In this document: positions 1 through 13,265 of the stretch, piece by piece
Layout of the letters: the number at the start of each line of letters is the position of its first letter
How positions within the stretch are numbered: the first letter of the stretch is position 1
Source: Oreohelix idahoensis
Lineage: Eukaryota > Mollusca > Gastropoda > Stylommatophora > Oreohelicidae
Direction: 5' to 3'
DNA length: 64,000 bases
Assembly (NCBI GenBank): GCA_024509875.1
Contig: JAMPIV010000594.1
Span: 97,001 to 161,000 of the forward strand
The notes under the pieces: model-generated
Databases searched by the model: none
Told to the model about the DNA's origin: nothing
What the model saw: only the letters and a program-made list of their open reading frames with translations
Translations under genes and position numbers: made by a program

Positions 1-1
1 G

Positions 2-605
2 GCAGTCATTGCAGCCTGCAGTAAGAACGTTGAGAAAACAGCACTTGTCGACACCAGCAAGATTTTGTTGCCACCCTTGCACATTAAGCTGGGTCTTATA
101 AAAAACTTTGTCACGGCAATGGAGAAAACAGAGGAGGATTTCAAATACCTTATCAGAAAATTTCCAAGACTGAGTGAAGCTAAAATAAGAGAGGGAGTAC
201 TTGTTGGTCCGCAAATTCGAAAACTTCTTCATGATGACGAGTTTCTTTGCGTGTTGCATGGCAAGGAAAAAGCAGCATGGCTAGCATTTAAGTCAGTGGT
301 GGACAATTTTCTTGGAAACAACAGATCTGATAATTACAATGAAATTGTAGAAAATCTCCTTCTGAAGCATGTCTTTGAAAATTCATTTTCTGGATTCTCA
401 TCTGGATTTCTTTACGTCAAACTGTGGAGCGGTCAGTGATGAGCATGGTGAACGATTTCACCAGGACATTGCTGCTATGGACACAAAGTATCAAGGCAAT
501 TGGAGCCCTTCAATGCTTGCTGATTACTGTTGGATTGTGACAAGAGACACCTCATCGATTGACCACAAGAAGCAAGCAAAGAGAGCTCGAACAGCAACTG
601 AATAA
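2..605 (+). pseudogene. C-terminal fragment of a transposon-like protein of unknown function
   Basis: The frame is open from the window edge, so the N-terminus lies outside. One frame reads to about position 375 (containing LPPLHIKLGL and a VGPQIRKLL stretch). The reading then continues in another frame from 369 to the stop at 605 (containing HLDFF and SDEHGERFHQD), so there is a small deletion or frameshift near 370. From memory, proteins ending in this GERFHQD-type block occur as many near-identical copies in unrelated animal genomes, which suggests a mobile-element origin; I do not recognise a named family and assign no reaction. The spaced H, D, E and H residues could be catalytic or metal-binding, but this is speculation. 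A basic tail ends the frame. No intron signals were noticed. Confidence 0.6.
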
Positions 606-1638
606 TGACGGAATGGGTTCAAATGTGCCTTTTTAAAACATGATATGTGAACTTTAAATAATGTTTTTATTTTTTCTATCATTTTATGTTGAAATATCAA
701 TTAATTGAGTATATAACCACAATTTTTATAATGCTAAAGTAGAAAGACTAGCTGTTCACGCCAGAGAATTAAACAAGCATACATTATTTGTATTACTGTA
801 ATGTAAATTCATCATTTAAAAAAAAAACCAGAGCCAATTGGTGAATTTCATTATGATATTTGAAATCAGCATGTCAAAATCAATAAGAAATTGTAAATTT
901 AATTTCTGGTACAAATAACTTTTGAAAATTTGTTGACTAGTGTAATCGTGGTGTGACTGGTATACTCTAAACAGTAGCCTTGTTTGGCCACTTATCTGGT
1001 AACTTGAAGCCAGTTCCACTCTTGTCATGGAAGAAAAGATCAACTGATCTTCCTCCAGGCAGTAGGCACTTGGTGACTGGCCCTCTGAACTCAAAAGGCG
1101 CTTGCACCAGTAGTTCCTTCAATAGTGGCTGACTCTTTCATGTGTATTTGGGTGACAGGATATAACCTGAAACATATTGGATTAACCACCACATTCTCTA
1201 TCACTATCCCTTTATTATAGGTGCAGGGGATGTGAGACAGTTTTCAGACAATGTGCAAGCAGACGCACAGGGCACAATAGCAGTAATAACACAATCCAGT
1301 TCACCGTGAATATATCTTACTCTAATTCCTTAGTTAGAGCCATTTGTCCATAATTCGCTTCCATAAAGTTATTAGGTTTTGTGAAGAAATACTAAGTAAT
1401 ATCTTAAACAATACAATAAAGTAATTCCTTTCTTCCTTTCCTATGTTCCTGGTGTGTGTGGTCCATTCCTTCAAGAAATAATTCTTTAAATACTTTTCTA
1501 AAACTATAGACACACTTTTGCTACCATTATCAATTTATTTGAATATACACAGGCTTGGCGTTTGCCTCCAGAAATTTACACAGTAGTTCAAACCACATCC
1601 ATACACTTCCTAACGCACACTGTAATTAATCAATAGAA

Positions 1639-1642
<4 letters not shown>
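606..1642. other. anonymous AT-rich DNA, no gene seen
   Basis: No reading frame with recognisable content, no repeat termini and no RNA gene were seen. Short open stretches on the minus strand near 816-1094 are not supported by any motif. Confidence 0.5.

Positions 1643-1730
<88 letters not shown>
1643..1730. repeat. (TA)n microsatellite
   Basis: Uninterrupted AT dinucleotide run of about 44 units. Confidence 0.98.
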
Positions 1731-1735
<5 letters not shown>

Positions 1736-2477
1736 TTCTTACCCTCAGGCACATACAGTCGAGCTGTTAATAGTTATAATGGTCTGCTCTCAGATACAGA
1801 AGGCAAAGGCACTCTTCATTAACACTTTTGTGCTCGCTGTGATTTTCAAAATCGTATGACCTCGATTTGCAAGAGACAGGGTCTTATATAGGTCACATCC
1901 GGCGTCACAGAGAACATCTGCCGAAATGTGTGCTTGAGTTCCCAAAATGTATGCATAATTTGTCTCGATGTGCAAATATGAAAAATTAAGATTTTAATTA
2001 TCTTCCTTATTACTGAAGCGATTTTATTCATCTAAGGCTTAAAATATGCCCTGAATTAATCTTCATCCATCCAATTAATTGACTTTATATTACAGTCTTT
2101 AGTTTTATCCTATGCGTAGCCTAAACAGCAAAATGTTTGACTTGCCTGATGTCTCAATGCATTCCACTCGAGATTTCTCCATTACTATAGCATTTCCCAT
2201 GGAAATCTTTGCACAGACGTATAGATGAACATTCCTGTGTGTGATTTCTTGACCTCTGCCATGTTGTACTTCGCTCATAAGTCTGTAGTTAAATTCCACA
2301 TCCAACGGGTTTTGCACATAATTGAGACTACATGCTGAATGCCTAATCGTTATTTGCAAACAACAGAATAAAGACGGCGTTTCATTGGTTCTGCTATCCA
2401 ATAGTATTTATAAAGTATGGCGTTCCGTTTGGGTAAAGAATGACGGGTTGTGAATCAGACTTCATGACAGTAACCAT
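1731..2477. other. anonymous DNA, no gene seen
   Basis: Short overlapping open stretches occur on the minus strand (1790-2401) but show no domain, no consistent coding bias and no splice context that I can support. Confidence 0.4.
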
Positions 2478-2665
2478 TACAGCTGGTCCCCTTGTAAGAA
2501 GCCTGCGTCATTCACGTGCTTCTGCAGCAGCGGTTTATGTAGCTATGTGTGTTACATGATGATGTTACTAGTCCCATGCATGCCCTCACATTAGTTGCTT
2601 ATTACAACATGACCGAGTGAGTCGCATTCTTTCTTGGTCTCCTCACAGACCCCCAGGGACTAAAC
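2478..2665 (+). repeat. dispersed repeat family D1, copy 1 (plus)
   Basis: Carries the sequential signature shared with at least eight other places in the window: an AGCTGGYCCCTTG block, AAGCCT, then GCAGCRGTGGTTT-like and TTACATGATGA blocks, then a TTAGT...C block. Strongly diverged copy. Confidence 0.55.
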
Positions 2666-3657
2666 GGGGCAGTCAATGACATGGATCACTTGGATATACG
2701 AGTATCATAACTACAGTTCTCCTTCGTTGCTCGCTCTCAAATAACCACCTCTATCTATCTTACAAAACTGGAAGTCCGTCTCAGGCTTATCTCATGTTCT
2801 TCCCTCAAATGGGATGGAGAAGGCCACGCTACCACCCTGCTACTCTAATTGAGACAACAGTTTTGGAGTTCAAGTTCTATTTATTGTTTGTCATCACGAT
2901 TTGAACACATACCTGTCTGTCTGATTTTCAGTTTGTTGAACAGATAGCTACAGTACGAAGTAATAAATAGTAAAAATAATAGCCAAATAACCGTTTGTAT
3001 TGAATACAAACAAATCAATATAGCACAAAACAGGACTTGTTACGCCGCAGGAGAGCATAAACAGTTAGTCAGACCTTAGTTCAAATCTGTGATGAGATAA
3101 CATGTGTCTGAATAAACTCAATTCAATATCTTAGGCACAGGGGTGAACTAATATTATATTTACATTTCCTTCACTTAGTTTTGGATTTGATAAATTGTAG
3201 CATTGTATACTGCAAGTAAAGAACAATTTTTTTTTAAAAATTATGTATATAAACAATGCTTTTTTAAGTAAAATATTGAATCGCAAGGATGAAGGAGCGG
3301 AGATGTTGGTCATATATGCAGACACAAAGAAAAAAGACAGTCAGACAGGTAGGGGGGTGCAGAGATGAAAAAATAAGTAGCGAGGTATATAGTTAAAGTT
3401 TGTAAATAGATCAGTCAATACACAGGCTTACAGATATACAGACGGACATACAGACGCATAGACAGATAACCAGACAGACGGATATACACAATGATGAGCA
3501 AGTAAATGAATGGATGGAGACATACTTACAGACAGACTCGCAGACAGACTGAGGGTTGCACCAGTGGATGGATGAAGTCGTACAGACAAGAAATCGGACG
3601 GACAGAGTGACAGACAGAGTGACAGGCGTTGATAGATAAATAGACAGACAGACAATG
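2666..3657. other. anonymous DNA grading into a CAGA/GACA-rich tract
   Basis: No gene seen. From about 3330 the sequence becomes a degenerate CAGACAGA-type purine-rich tract that leads into the GATA array, probably decayed flanks of the same microsatellite. Confidence 0.5.
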
Positions 3658-3908
<251 letters not shown>

Positions 3909-4476
3909 CGGTTTGGATGGATGATTGATGGACGGACATAATCAGACAGATAGCAGACAAATAGATAAATAAGATGGTAAATAACAAAATATTGCATTAA
4001 AACATTAATGGCCAACTAGTGGCTGCAGGTCAAAGACTGCCACGGATGTACGTTTTTGGTGAGTCGACATAAGGTGGATGATTGTGGTGACCGCTGTTTT
4101 CACCCTTTTGTCCAGCGAGAAAATGATCTTGTTTCGTGGAATGGCGAAGTCCAATATCCGAATGAGTTGAGCCGTTGCTGTCAATTTAAATCAATACAAG
4201 TACAATTGTGTCCTCGCTACACATTCTATTACGCTCAGTAAAATAAAAAATCGACATCCGCTGAAATCCTCTCTCAGTATGACAGATATTAAAGAAGAAT
4301 AGGAAGATTGGATATTGAACACATTGGTGCGCTGATTAAGCAAAAAAGAAAATACTGAAATCGTTTTGACGAAAGTAGTTAATGACTTTCTGGGTGAATA
4401 TGAGAAATCTAGCAATGGAAGTTGTTGTTGTTTCCCCTTCAACTCTTTAGGAGCACAGGTCTTCAACAAACATATG
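3909..4476. other. anonymous DNA, no gene seen
   Basis: Nothing recognisable between the GATA array and the minisatellite. Confidence 0.4.
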
Positions 4477-5916
4477 CAATGTCTTCTAGTTCCGTGCAGT
4501 CAGCTCAATGTCTTCTAGTTCCGTGCCATCAGCTCAATGTCTTCTAGTTCCGTGCCATCAGCTCAATGTCTTCTAGTTCCGTGCCATCAGCTCAATGTCT
4601 TCTTTGTTTCGTGCCATCAGCTCAATGTCTTCTTTGTTTCGTGCCATCAGCTCAATGTCTTCTTTGTTTCGTGCCATCAGCTCAATGTCTTCTAGTTCCG
4701 TGCCATCAGCTCAATGTCTTCTAGTTCCGTGCCATCAGCTCAATGTCTTCTTTGTTTCGTGCCATCAGCTCAATGTCTTCTTTGTTTCGTGCCATCAGCT
4801 CAATGTCTTCTAGTTCCGTGCCATCAGCTCAATGTCTTCTTTGTTCCGTGCCATCAGCTCAATGTCTTCTAGTTCCGTGCCATCAGCTCAATGTCTTCTT
4901 TGTTCCGTGCCATCAGCTCAATGTCTTCTAGTTCCGTGCCATCAGCTCACTTTCTTCTAGTTCCGTGCCATCAGCTCAATGTCTTCTTTGTTCCGTGCCA
5001 TCAGCTCAATGTCTTCTAGTTCCGTGCCATCAGCTCAATGTCTTCTAGTTCCGTGCCATCAGCTCAATGTCTTCTAGTTCCGTGCCATCAGCTCAATGTC
5101 TTCTAGTTCCGTCCCATTAGCTCAATGTCTTCTAGTTCCGTGCCATGAGCTCAATGTCTTCTTTGTTCCGTGCCATCAGCTCAATGTCTTCTAGTTCCGT
5201 GCCATCAGCTCAATGTCTTCTTTGTTCCGTGCCATCAGCTCAATGTCTTCTAGTTCCGTACCATCAGCTCAATGTCTTCTAGTTCCGTGCCATCAGCTCA
5301 ATATCTTCTTTGTTCCGTGCCATCAGCTCAATGTCTTCTAGTTCCATGCCATCAGCTCAATTTCTTCTAGTTCCGTGCCATCAGCTCAATGTCTTCTAGT
5401 TCCGTGCCATCAGCTCAATGTCTTCTAGTTCCGTGCCATCAGCTCAATGTCTTCTAGTTCCGTGCCATCAGCTCAATGTCTTCTAGTTCCGTGCCATCAG
5501 CTCAATGTCTTCTAGTTCCGTGCCATCAGCTCAATGTCTTCTAGTTCCGTGCCATCAGCTCAATTTTTTCTAGTTCCGTGCAATCAGCTCAATTTCTTCT
5601 AGTTCCGTGCCATCAGCTCAATGTCTTCTAGTTCCGTGCCATCAGCTCAATGTCTTCTAGTTCCGTGCCATCAGCTCAATTTCTTCTAGTTCCGTGCCAT
5701 CAGCTCAATGTCTTCTAGTTCCGTGCCATCAGCTCAATGTCTTCTAGTTCCGTGCCATCAGCTCAATGTTTTCTAGTTCCGTGCCATCAGCTCAATGTCT
5801 TCTAGTTCCGTGCCATCAGCTCAATGTCTTCTAGTTCCGTGCCATCAGCTCAATGTCTTCTAGTTCCGTGCCATAAGCTCAATGTTTTCTAGTTCCGTGC
5901 CATCAGCTCAATGTTT
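4477..5916 (+). repeat. 29/30-bp minisatellite, about 49 units
   Basis: Head-to-tail units beginning CAATGTCTTCT and ending GTGCCATCAGCT. Three sub-types differ in the middle: TCTAGTTCCG (29 bp), TCTTTGTTTCG (30 bp) and TCTTTGTTCCG (30 bp). The 30-bp types cluster toward the left and alternate with the 29-bp type; the right half is almost pure 29-bp type. The 30-bp units keep frame and give short decapeptide-repeat open frames that are artefacts. Confidence 0.97.
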
Positions 5917-6372
<456 letters not shown>

Positions 6373-6580
6373 CGCAGCATTTTCTCCCCTCGCTCTGCAG
6401 TGATGGTCCAGTAGTGGCCAAACTTCAGAGTATCTACTGAGAGTGTTCAAAGGTATCTACCTTTAGCTCAAGATTACTCTTGTCAGAGATTTGAATTGAA
6501 GAATGGTGCATCAATTCTAGGGAGCCTCGTAGGAATTTAAGAAATCAAGTGCTACGGCTGATAGGATCCAGGCAGTGTAA
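6373..6580 (-). repeat. dispersed repeat family D2, copy 1 (minus)
   Basis: Reverse-strand match to the repeats at 22268-22585 and 30512-30830: shared blocks include TTTGGCCACT, GGTAGATACCTTT and AAGAGTAATCTTG when read on the minus strand. It directly abuts a TA microsatellite. Confidence 0.55.
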
Positions 6581-7350
6581 ACTTTCTATCTTCCCTGATC
6601 TTCTACGAGGCGTAAGGATTTAACTCGTTTTGATGAGCCCCCAACTGATTTACTTCAGTAAAATTTTACTTCATTAGCTCTGTTATAGGTGTTTAAAATG
6701 GCTGAGACATACGGGTGCAATTCACTCAAAAATGATTTAATCAACTATAAATGTGTATATTTCCAGATAACAAATTCAATAATCAATTACAGTTAACAAT
6801 GTAAAAACGGATAAAGGTTTTAATAGAAAAAATGTTAGCCTTTAAAAAATTAATCACAGGTGATGGTCTGATTTGAAGAGTTCGTTAACAGAGAGTTCAG
6901 TTGGCAGCTTTAAGTGGGTACTTAGCAGCCAGTAAGATGTCGGTTGGTTTCTGCTCTAACCAATGTTGATTCTTTGATAGTTGTAGAATGGTTCACTCGT
7001 CACTGGTCATGTCTGATGGCCGTAACACGTCCTTAGTAGTATCGTGGCAAAATTGCGAAGATTTTCTGGCGTCTGTTAAGACCCGTCTGCTGTTGGTGTC
7101 TAGCTTTGACTGAAGGCCACATACCACACACTTGTTCCACAGACTGTACCATCAATTAGTACCACCGACTGGTATCATGAGACAACATATAAACACATTT
7201 CCTCCTGAGAATTGGGTTTCCTGACACGAAAATCAGGTGTCCCCCCACCTTTCATTCCACCATTACATCTGCCTCACAACGTTTCCTTCTCTGAGCATTA
7301 ATGTTACTCACAGGGAGCGGAAAACACTCATTGCATTTATATAAAATATG

Positions 7351-7356
<6 letters not shown>
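6581..7356. other. anonymous DNA, no gene seen
   Basis: No coding or repeat structure recognised. Confidence 0.4.

Positions 7357-7427
<71 letters not shown>
7357..7427. repeat. (TA)n microsatellite
   Basis: TA run of about 35 units. Confidence 0.97.
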
Positions 7428-7431
<4 letters not shown>

Positions 7432-7449
7432 TGGCTGAAAAGCATTATT

Positions 7450-7565
7450 AACATGTGGAAATTGCTAGTGAATGTCAAAGTCATACGAGGCTGGCAACCT
7501 CAGGATATAGAATGATGGCTTCATGAACCACCACTGCAAGAGCTGGTGACTGCTTCATGTGAATA
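7450..7565 (-). repeat. dispersed repeat, D1-related, copy 2 (minus)
   Basis: Near-copy of 29508-29610 (shared GAATGTCAAAGTCAT-like, GAGGCTGGCAACCTCA and ATGAACCACCACTGCA blocks). The GAGGCTGGCAACCTCA part matches the reverse complement of the D1 signature. Confidence 0.55.
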
Positions 7566-7656
7566 TTTCATTGAGAACAAAAGCAGAGGAATGCCGAATT
7601 GTGCTATATAGGATCCTTAGTGGAACCCGCTTCTAATCTTCTTGTAAATAAAGTTA

Positions 7657-7950
7657 TGTTCATTCTCTTTTTTTCGTTTCGTTTATTATTTACTTTCTTG
7701 CTTCGGTATTTCTGTTAGGTTTTTCGATTTTCTTGTGTTATCATTGTACTTTTTCCATCTGCTTGTATCGCTCATTTTGTATTGTTTCTTATCATCGTAT
7801 GTTTTTGTAGTACCTATTACTATATGTAATTCTTGTCTTTGTCACCTGTTTGTGGCTGACGAAGGGTAAAACCCGATACGTCCCTTGTCTCATGTGAACT
7901 GTTATTTGTAAAACTGATTCAATACCGTTTTATTAGTTTATAAACTTATA
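7657..7950 (+). repeat. Penelope-like 5' terminal direct repeat (pLTR)
   Basis: 294 bp, the same length as the downstream copy at 11010-11303, with only a few substitutions between them. It begins TGTTCATTCTC and ends ATAAACTTATA. Contains the hammerhead-like motif. Confidence 0.92.
7848..7897 (+). ncRNA. hammerhead ribozyme motif (degenerate)
   Basis: CTGACGA (7856-7862) matches the conserved CUGANGA core, followed by a GGG-loop-CCC helix II. The next core box reads GATA (7875-7878) instead of GAAA, and a GTC cleavage triplet follows at 7887-7889 after a very short helix III. Upstream TGTGG can pair weakly with TCATG after the GTC as helix I. The GATA change should abolish or weaken cleavage. 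Confidence 0.6.
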
Positions 7951-8228
7951 TTCCTTACCAGTGTTACAGCAGCTTCTTAATTTATTTACTTATACTATAC
8001 TACAATCATTGCTGCTACCCTGTTTCCGTTTCGTGACTACTATATTTTGTGTGCTTCTCTTGTTTCATATTTTTACATTTGTTCATTATGCCTTATCAGA
8101 AACAGTTGATTTCTTCTCTTCATTCTTTTATCACCCATTCATTTTCTCTCATGCCTTCTCATATCTCGTACTGCTTGTGACTTAGCCTTTACTATATACA
8201 AGAAGACACGCTGTACATGTCACATTAA

Positions 8229-10796
8229 TTTTCTCAAGAACTGTCTCCATGCTAGAGTTATTCCCAAAGGGTTTGTCTCTAGCTTCCATCTATCGGCGGG
8301 ACTTCCTCATCTTGTTGACCAGCACTGCTTACAACAAGTTGAGAAGAAATGTTCCTTCCAACGTATGAGGTGCGTCATTGCTATACATAAACGCCAGCTG
8401 ACTGAGTTTGAACTTTCGAAATCCAACCTTACACAACAGCTACGTCTACTGACTTCTTTGTGCCCGGCAGCGTTCCCTCTTATTCGCACTATTATCCATG
8501 ACACGAATAGGGAGCTGTATTCTCGTTTGTGCACGCATAAAAAAGAGAAATTGCGCCGCCTCCGTCCGCAACCTCCTTCAGGGTCCTCTATTCAGTCTTC
8601 TACCCAAGCTAAAGTTATTTGCATTCCTCCAGATTTGCATCTGTCTCCTGATGAATTGTCTGTCCTGAGCAAAGGTCTTGAGTTTGTTCCTCTTCGTTCT
8701 AATTTTGACAAATATTCTCTGCTTCCAGAATGTTCACAGCTTCCATCGCCGCATGCGTCTCAAATATTACCATCGTAAGGGTAATGATTCTACCAGGGTT
8801 TCCGATACTGATGAAATCTTTCGTCGTTTCGGCAAACCTAAACTAGACTGGACTCCAGCTCCAGGAGCTTCTCGTGCTCTGGATTTATATATTGCCAATA
8901 CTTTACATGACATTGACCAGCTTACTCTACGCCGTCTCCGTCGATCTAACCTCACGTCTTCTGAATGGCGGGCATTGTCACGCCTTAGAAACCGTGATGA
9001 TATTGTTATCAAGCCGGCAGACAAAGGTGGTGCTGTGGTAGTTTGGCGTAAGGACCTATACATTCATGAAGGAGTTACACAGCTAGGTAACACCACCTTT
9101 TACTCACCTTGTTCTGGTGATGCTACAGTCCGGAATAATCTTACTGTTTATGAGACTATCCGTGGCCTTGTCCATGATGATCTTCTTCCTTCTGGTGCTT
9201 TATCTCTCCATATTTTTGATAGTAGTCTTGGTAAGCCTTGCTTCTACATGCTTCCTAAGGTGCATAAAATTGCTAGCCCTGGTAGGCCTATTGTTTTAGC
9301 CTGCTCTTGTCCCACTGAACGTATTTCTGAATTCTCTGATAGTATTTTCCAGCCTTTGGTCGCCAATCTGCCTTCTTATTTGAAAGACACTACTCATGCT
9401 ATCACTACCTTTCATTCGATCAGATTCACGCCTGATCGTACTTACCGTCTTTTCCTCCTAGATGTTTGTTCCCTTTATACTTCTATTCCACATGCTGATG
9501 GTCTCAAGGCACTCCAATTTTTTCTCGACCAGCGTACTGATCTTACTATAAGTACAGGTCCGCTTCTTCGCCTTGCTGAGTTGGTTCTTAATCTCAACTC
9601 TTTTGAGTTTAATGGCCAATTCTTCAACCAAATCAATGGCGTTGCTATGGGTACTAAGATGGGCCCTAGTTACGCTTGCCTGTTTATGGGCCACTTTGAA
9701 TATTTGGTCTTTCATAGTTACGATGGAACAATACCCTAATTTTACCGTCGTTATATTGATGATGGTATTGGCATTACAGACATGTCTGAGGTAGACCTCC
9801 GTCAATTCATTGACTATTTTGGAAATTTCAATCCTGCCATCAAATTCACTTCTGAAATTTCTACGACTTCAGTGAACTTCCTTGACATCACTGGGACTAT
9901 TAGCCCTACTGGTCTTAAAACGTCTGTTTATAAGACTACTGACGCTCACGGTTTCCTTCTTTATACTTCATCGCATCCTCTTAGTTGTGAAAATTCCATT
10001 CCCTTTTCTCAACTTCTTCGCTTGCGTCGGTTATGTCACGATGACGATGATTTCCATCAGCGAGCTCAAGAGATGCTCGAGTTCTTTCGCCAACGTCTTT
10101 ATCGAGAACATGTTTTATCTGATGCTCTTTATAGTATCACACGCGTCACTCGTCACTCACTACTAAACCTTCTGTCCAATCTGACAGACTCAAACTGGTT
10201 CTAACTTTCCATCCTCACTGTCTGGCGGTGAAGAGAATTCTGTTTCGACATCTGCCTATTCTCCACTCTGATCCTGATACCAGAGAGTTGTTTCGTGATA
10301 CACCTTTGGTAGCATATCGTAGGGATAGGAATTTTAGGGATATTCTTGTACACAGTCGTCTGCGACATACTAGCCCTTCATACTTTGGTACTAAACCGTG
10401 CCAACGCCTTATATGTAAGAGCTGTCCGTTTGTACTCCAAACTCAGACAGTCACTTTTCCGAAAGGAAAATTTATCATTAGAGAGTCTTTTACGTGTGAA
10501 TCCTTATTTATGCTATCATCTGCAAGAGGTGCGGCATTACCTATATTGGTGAAACTGGCAGGCGTTTGGCAGACAGGTTTCGTGAGCACTTGAATGGCAT
10601 CTATCATGGCAAACATTTACCGGTGGCCCTTCATTTCAATAGGCCTGACCATTCAGGTAAATCCGATATCCATGTCACGGCCCTCCGTTCATGTGTCGGG
10701 GATGACAGGACTCGCTTTTCATTAGAGAATCGTCTTATTTTTCAATTGGGCGTTTTATGTCCTGAAGGTCTCAATGTTCAACATCATTTTGCATAA
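8229..10796 (+). pseudogene. Penelope-like RT plus GIY-YIG endonuclease, broken
   Basis: The product would copy element RNA at a nick made by its own nuclease. An N-terminal region containing IPKGF reads in the frame of 8365-8778; a frameshift near 8725-8745 leads into the RT frame (8678-9739 and on), with KPADKGGAVV, LPKVHK and LDVCSLYTSIP. A TAA at 9737-9739 stops the frame four codons before the catalytic YIDD (9752-9763); the same frame then runs on to 10204. Another frameshift near 10155-10165 gives the HPHCLAVKRI and VAYRRDRNFRDILVHS linker with a CxxxxCxxC cluster, and a third near 10500 precedes the GIY-YIG nuclease: IY at 10506, YIG near 10542, then an R-rich helix and FSLENRLI with a glutamate, ending at 10796. 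The position inside matching direct repeats confirms the assignment. Clade (Neptune, Poseidon or other) not decided. Confidence 0.9.
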
Positions 10797-11009
10797 ATTC
10801 TGGTAGCTTTCCTTTCTCTTTCATTCTTCTTTATTCTTTGTTTTTTCGATCTATCTTCTTATGTTTTGGTTCGTTTCATATCCTTTTGTATCTCTAAAAA
10901 TTGTCGCTATCTTATACGTCACTTCCTTCGAGATTTCTTGGAGAGAGTACTGCGATCTTGTGTATACCTAGCATTTACTGTTCTTGCTAAGTGACTTGTT
11001 CCGAAGGTT

Positions 11010-11303
11010 TGTTCATTCTCTTTTTTTCGTTTCGTTTATTATTTACTTTCTTGCTTCGGTATTTCTGTTAGGTTTTTCTATTTTCTTGTGTTATCATTGT
11101 ACCTTTTCCATCTGCTTGTATCGCTCATTTTGTATTGTTTCTTATCATCGTATGTTTTTGTAGTACCTATTACTATATGTAATTCTTGTCTTTGTCACCT
11201 GTTTGTGGCTGACGAAGGGTAAAACACGAAACGTCCCTTGTCTCATGTGAACTGTTATTTGTAAAACTGATTCAATACCGTTTTATTAGTTTATAAACTT
11301 ATA
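11010..11303 (+). repeat. Penelope-like 3' terminal direct repeat (pLTR)
   Basis: 294-bp partner of 7657-7950. It lies about 210 bp after the GIY-YIG stop and ends at the 14-bp flanking duplication. Confidence 0.92.
11201..11250 (+). ncRNA. hammerhead ribozyme motif (degenerate)
   Basis: CTGACGA at 11209-11215, an intact GAAA box at 11228-11231 and GTC at 11240-11242. Helix II is damaged because the 3' strand reads CAC where the other copy has CCC. The two copies together give a consensus with all core boxes intact. Confidence 0.62.
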
Positions 11304-11389
11304 ATCTTCTTGTAATATGACTTGTTTGTTTTCCGACCGTTTCTTAAGATAATAATCTACTTAAGTGTCATAAAGTCTCGCGTAGTTCC

Positions 11390-11610
11390 AGGAGATTTCT
11401 TAAGAGACAAAGAAAGAATCGGAATACTACACCCTCAGGCATGTCGTACAAGGCGACTAATATTAGGTTGTGCATGAGGCTGGCAAACCTTATAATGTAA
11501 CCTAACTGCCACAGAAACCACCGCCGCACGAGCATGCGACTGCTTGCAGTAGGCTTCCTGAAGTGGGACCAGCTGCCGTGGGGCTCCATGTTCCATTGGA
11601 GCGCAAAGGA
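11390..11610 (-). repeat. dispersed repeat family D1, copy 3 (minus)
   Basis: One of the fullest copies: on the minus strand it shows ATGGAGCCCCACGGCAGCTGG, a GGTGGTTTCTGTGGCAGTTA-like block, GCCAGCCTCATGCACAACCT and TTAGTCGCCTTGTACGAC. No coding sense. Confidence 0.75.
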
Positions 11611-12767
<1,157 letters not shown>

Positions 12768-12885
12768 CATGGATACATCCAATAATATGAATTCAATACA
12801 TGAATACATCCAATAATATAAATTCAATACATGAATACATCCAATAATATAAATTCAATACGTGAATACATCCCATAATATGTAC
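12768..12885. repeat. tandem repeat, about 31 bp x 3-4
   Basis: Units built on ATACATCCAATAATATAAAT and TCAATACATGA. Confidence 0.85.
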
Positions 12886-13009
12886 ACCTAGGTGTGATAC
12901 AACCATTTCCTTCCCCCTATAATATACCAGGCCCTCTCTGACAAGTGCTATAATATATCCTAACAATATTGTTATGTTCTATTGATAGAAGTATATGCGA
13001 CGAGGACTG

Positions 13010-13265
13010 TTTGGTTATATTTCAGGTTGGAGTAATCTGAATAGACTGAAGTTATGTGAGACAATAGATTGAGTTATATGAGACAATAGATTGAGTCCTA
13101 ACAAGGGCTGTTTTGGTTATATTGCAGTTGGTCTGAGATAATAGATTGAAGTTATAGGAGACAATAGGTTGAGTCCTAACAAGGACTGTTTTGGTTATAT
13201 TTCAGTTGGTCTGAGATAATAGATTGAAGTTATAGGAGACAATAGGTTGAAGTATGAGTCCTATT
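13010..13265. repeat. tandem repeat, about 78 bp x 3, diverged
   Basis: Repeated blocks GTTTTGGTTATATT, CAGTTGGTCTGAGATAATAG, ATTGAAGTTATAGGAGACAA and GAGTCCTAACAAGG. The last two units are nearly identical; the first is rearranged. Confidence 0.8.

Larger units (their letters stand above)
7648..11301 (+). mobile_element. Penelope-like retroelement with terminal direct repeats
   Basis: A near-complete element: 294-bp direct repeats (7657-7950 and 11010-11303), a reverse transcriptase of the Penelope type and a C-terminal GIY-YIG nuclease. The outer flanks share a 14-bp direct repeat, TAATCTTCTTGTAA, at 7634-7647 and 11302-11315, read as the target duplication; 9 bp lie between the left duplication and the left repeat, as is common in this group. 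The coding region carries one in-frame stop and at least three frameshifts, so this copy is dead as protein. The terminal repeats carry hammerhead-ribozyme motifs, a known property of Penelope-like elements. Confidence 0.9.

Noticed and set aside
4595..4931. Decapeptide-repeat protein
   Set aside because: Arises from 30-bp minisatellite units; breaks as soon as 29-bp units occur.
4477..5916. CRISPR-like array with 29-bp units
   Set aside because: Units are directly tandem with no unique spacers, and the sequence is eukaryotic.
7961..8185. Membrane protein in the Penelope element
   Set aside because: Hydrophobic frame caused by T-rich leader sequence; the real frame starts near 8229 in another phase.
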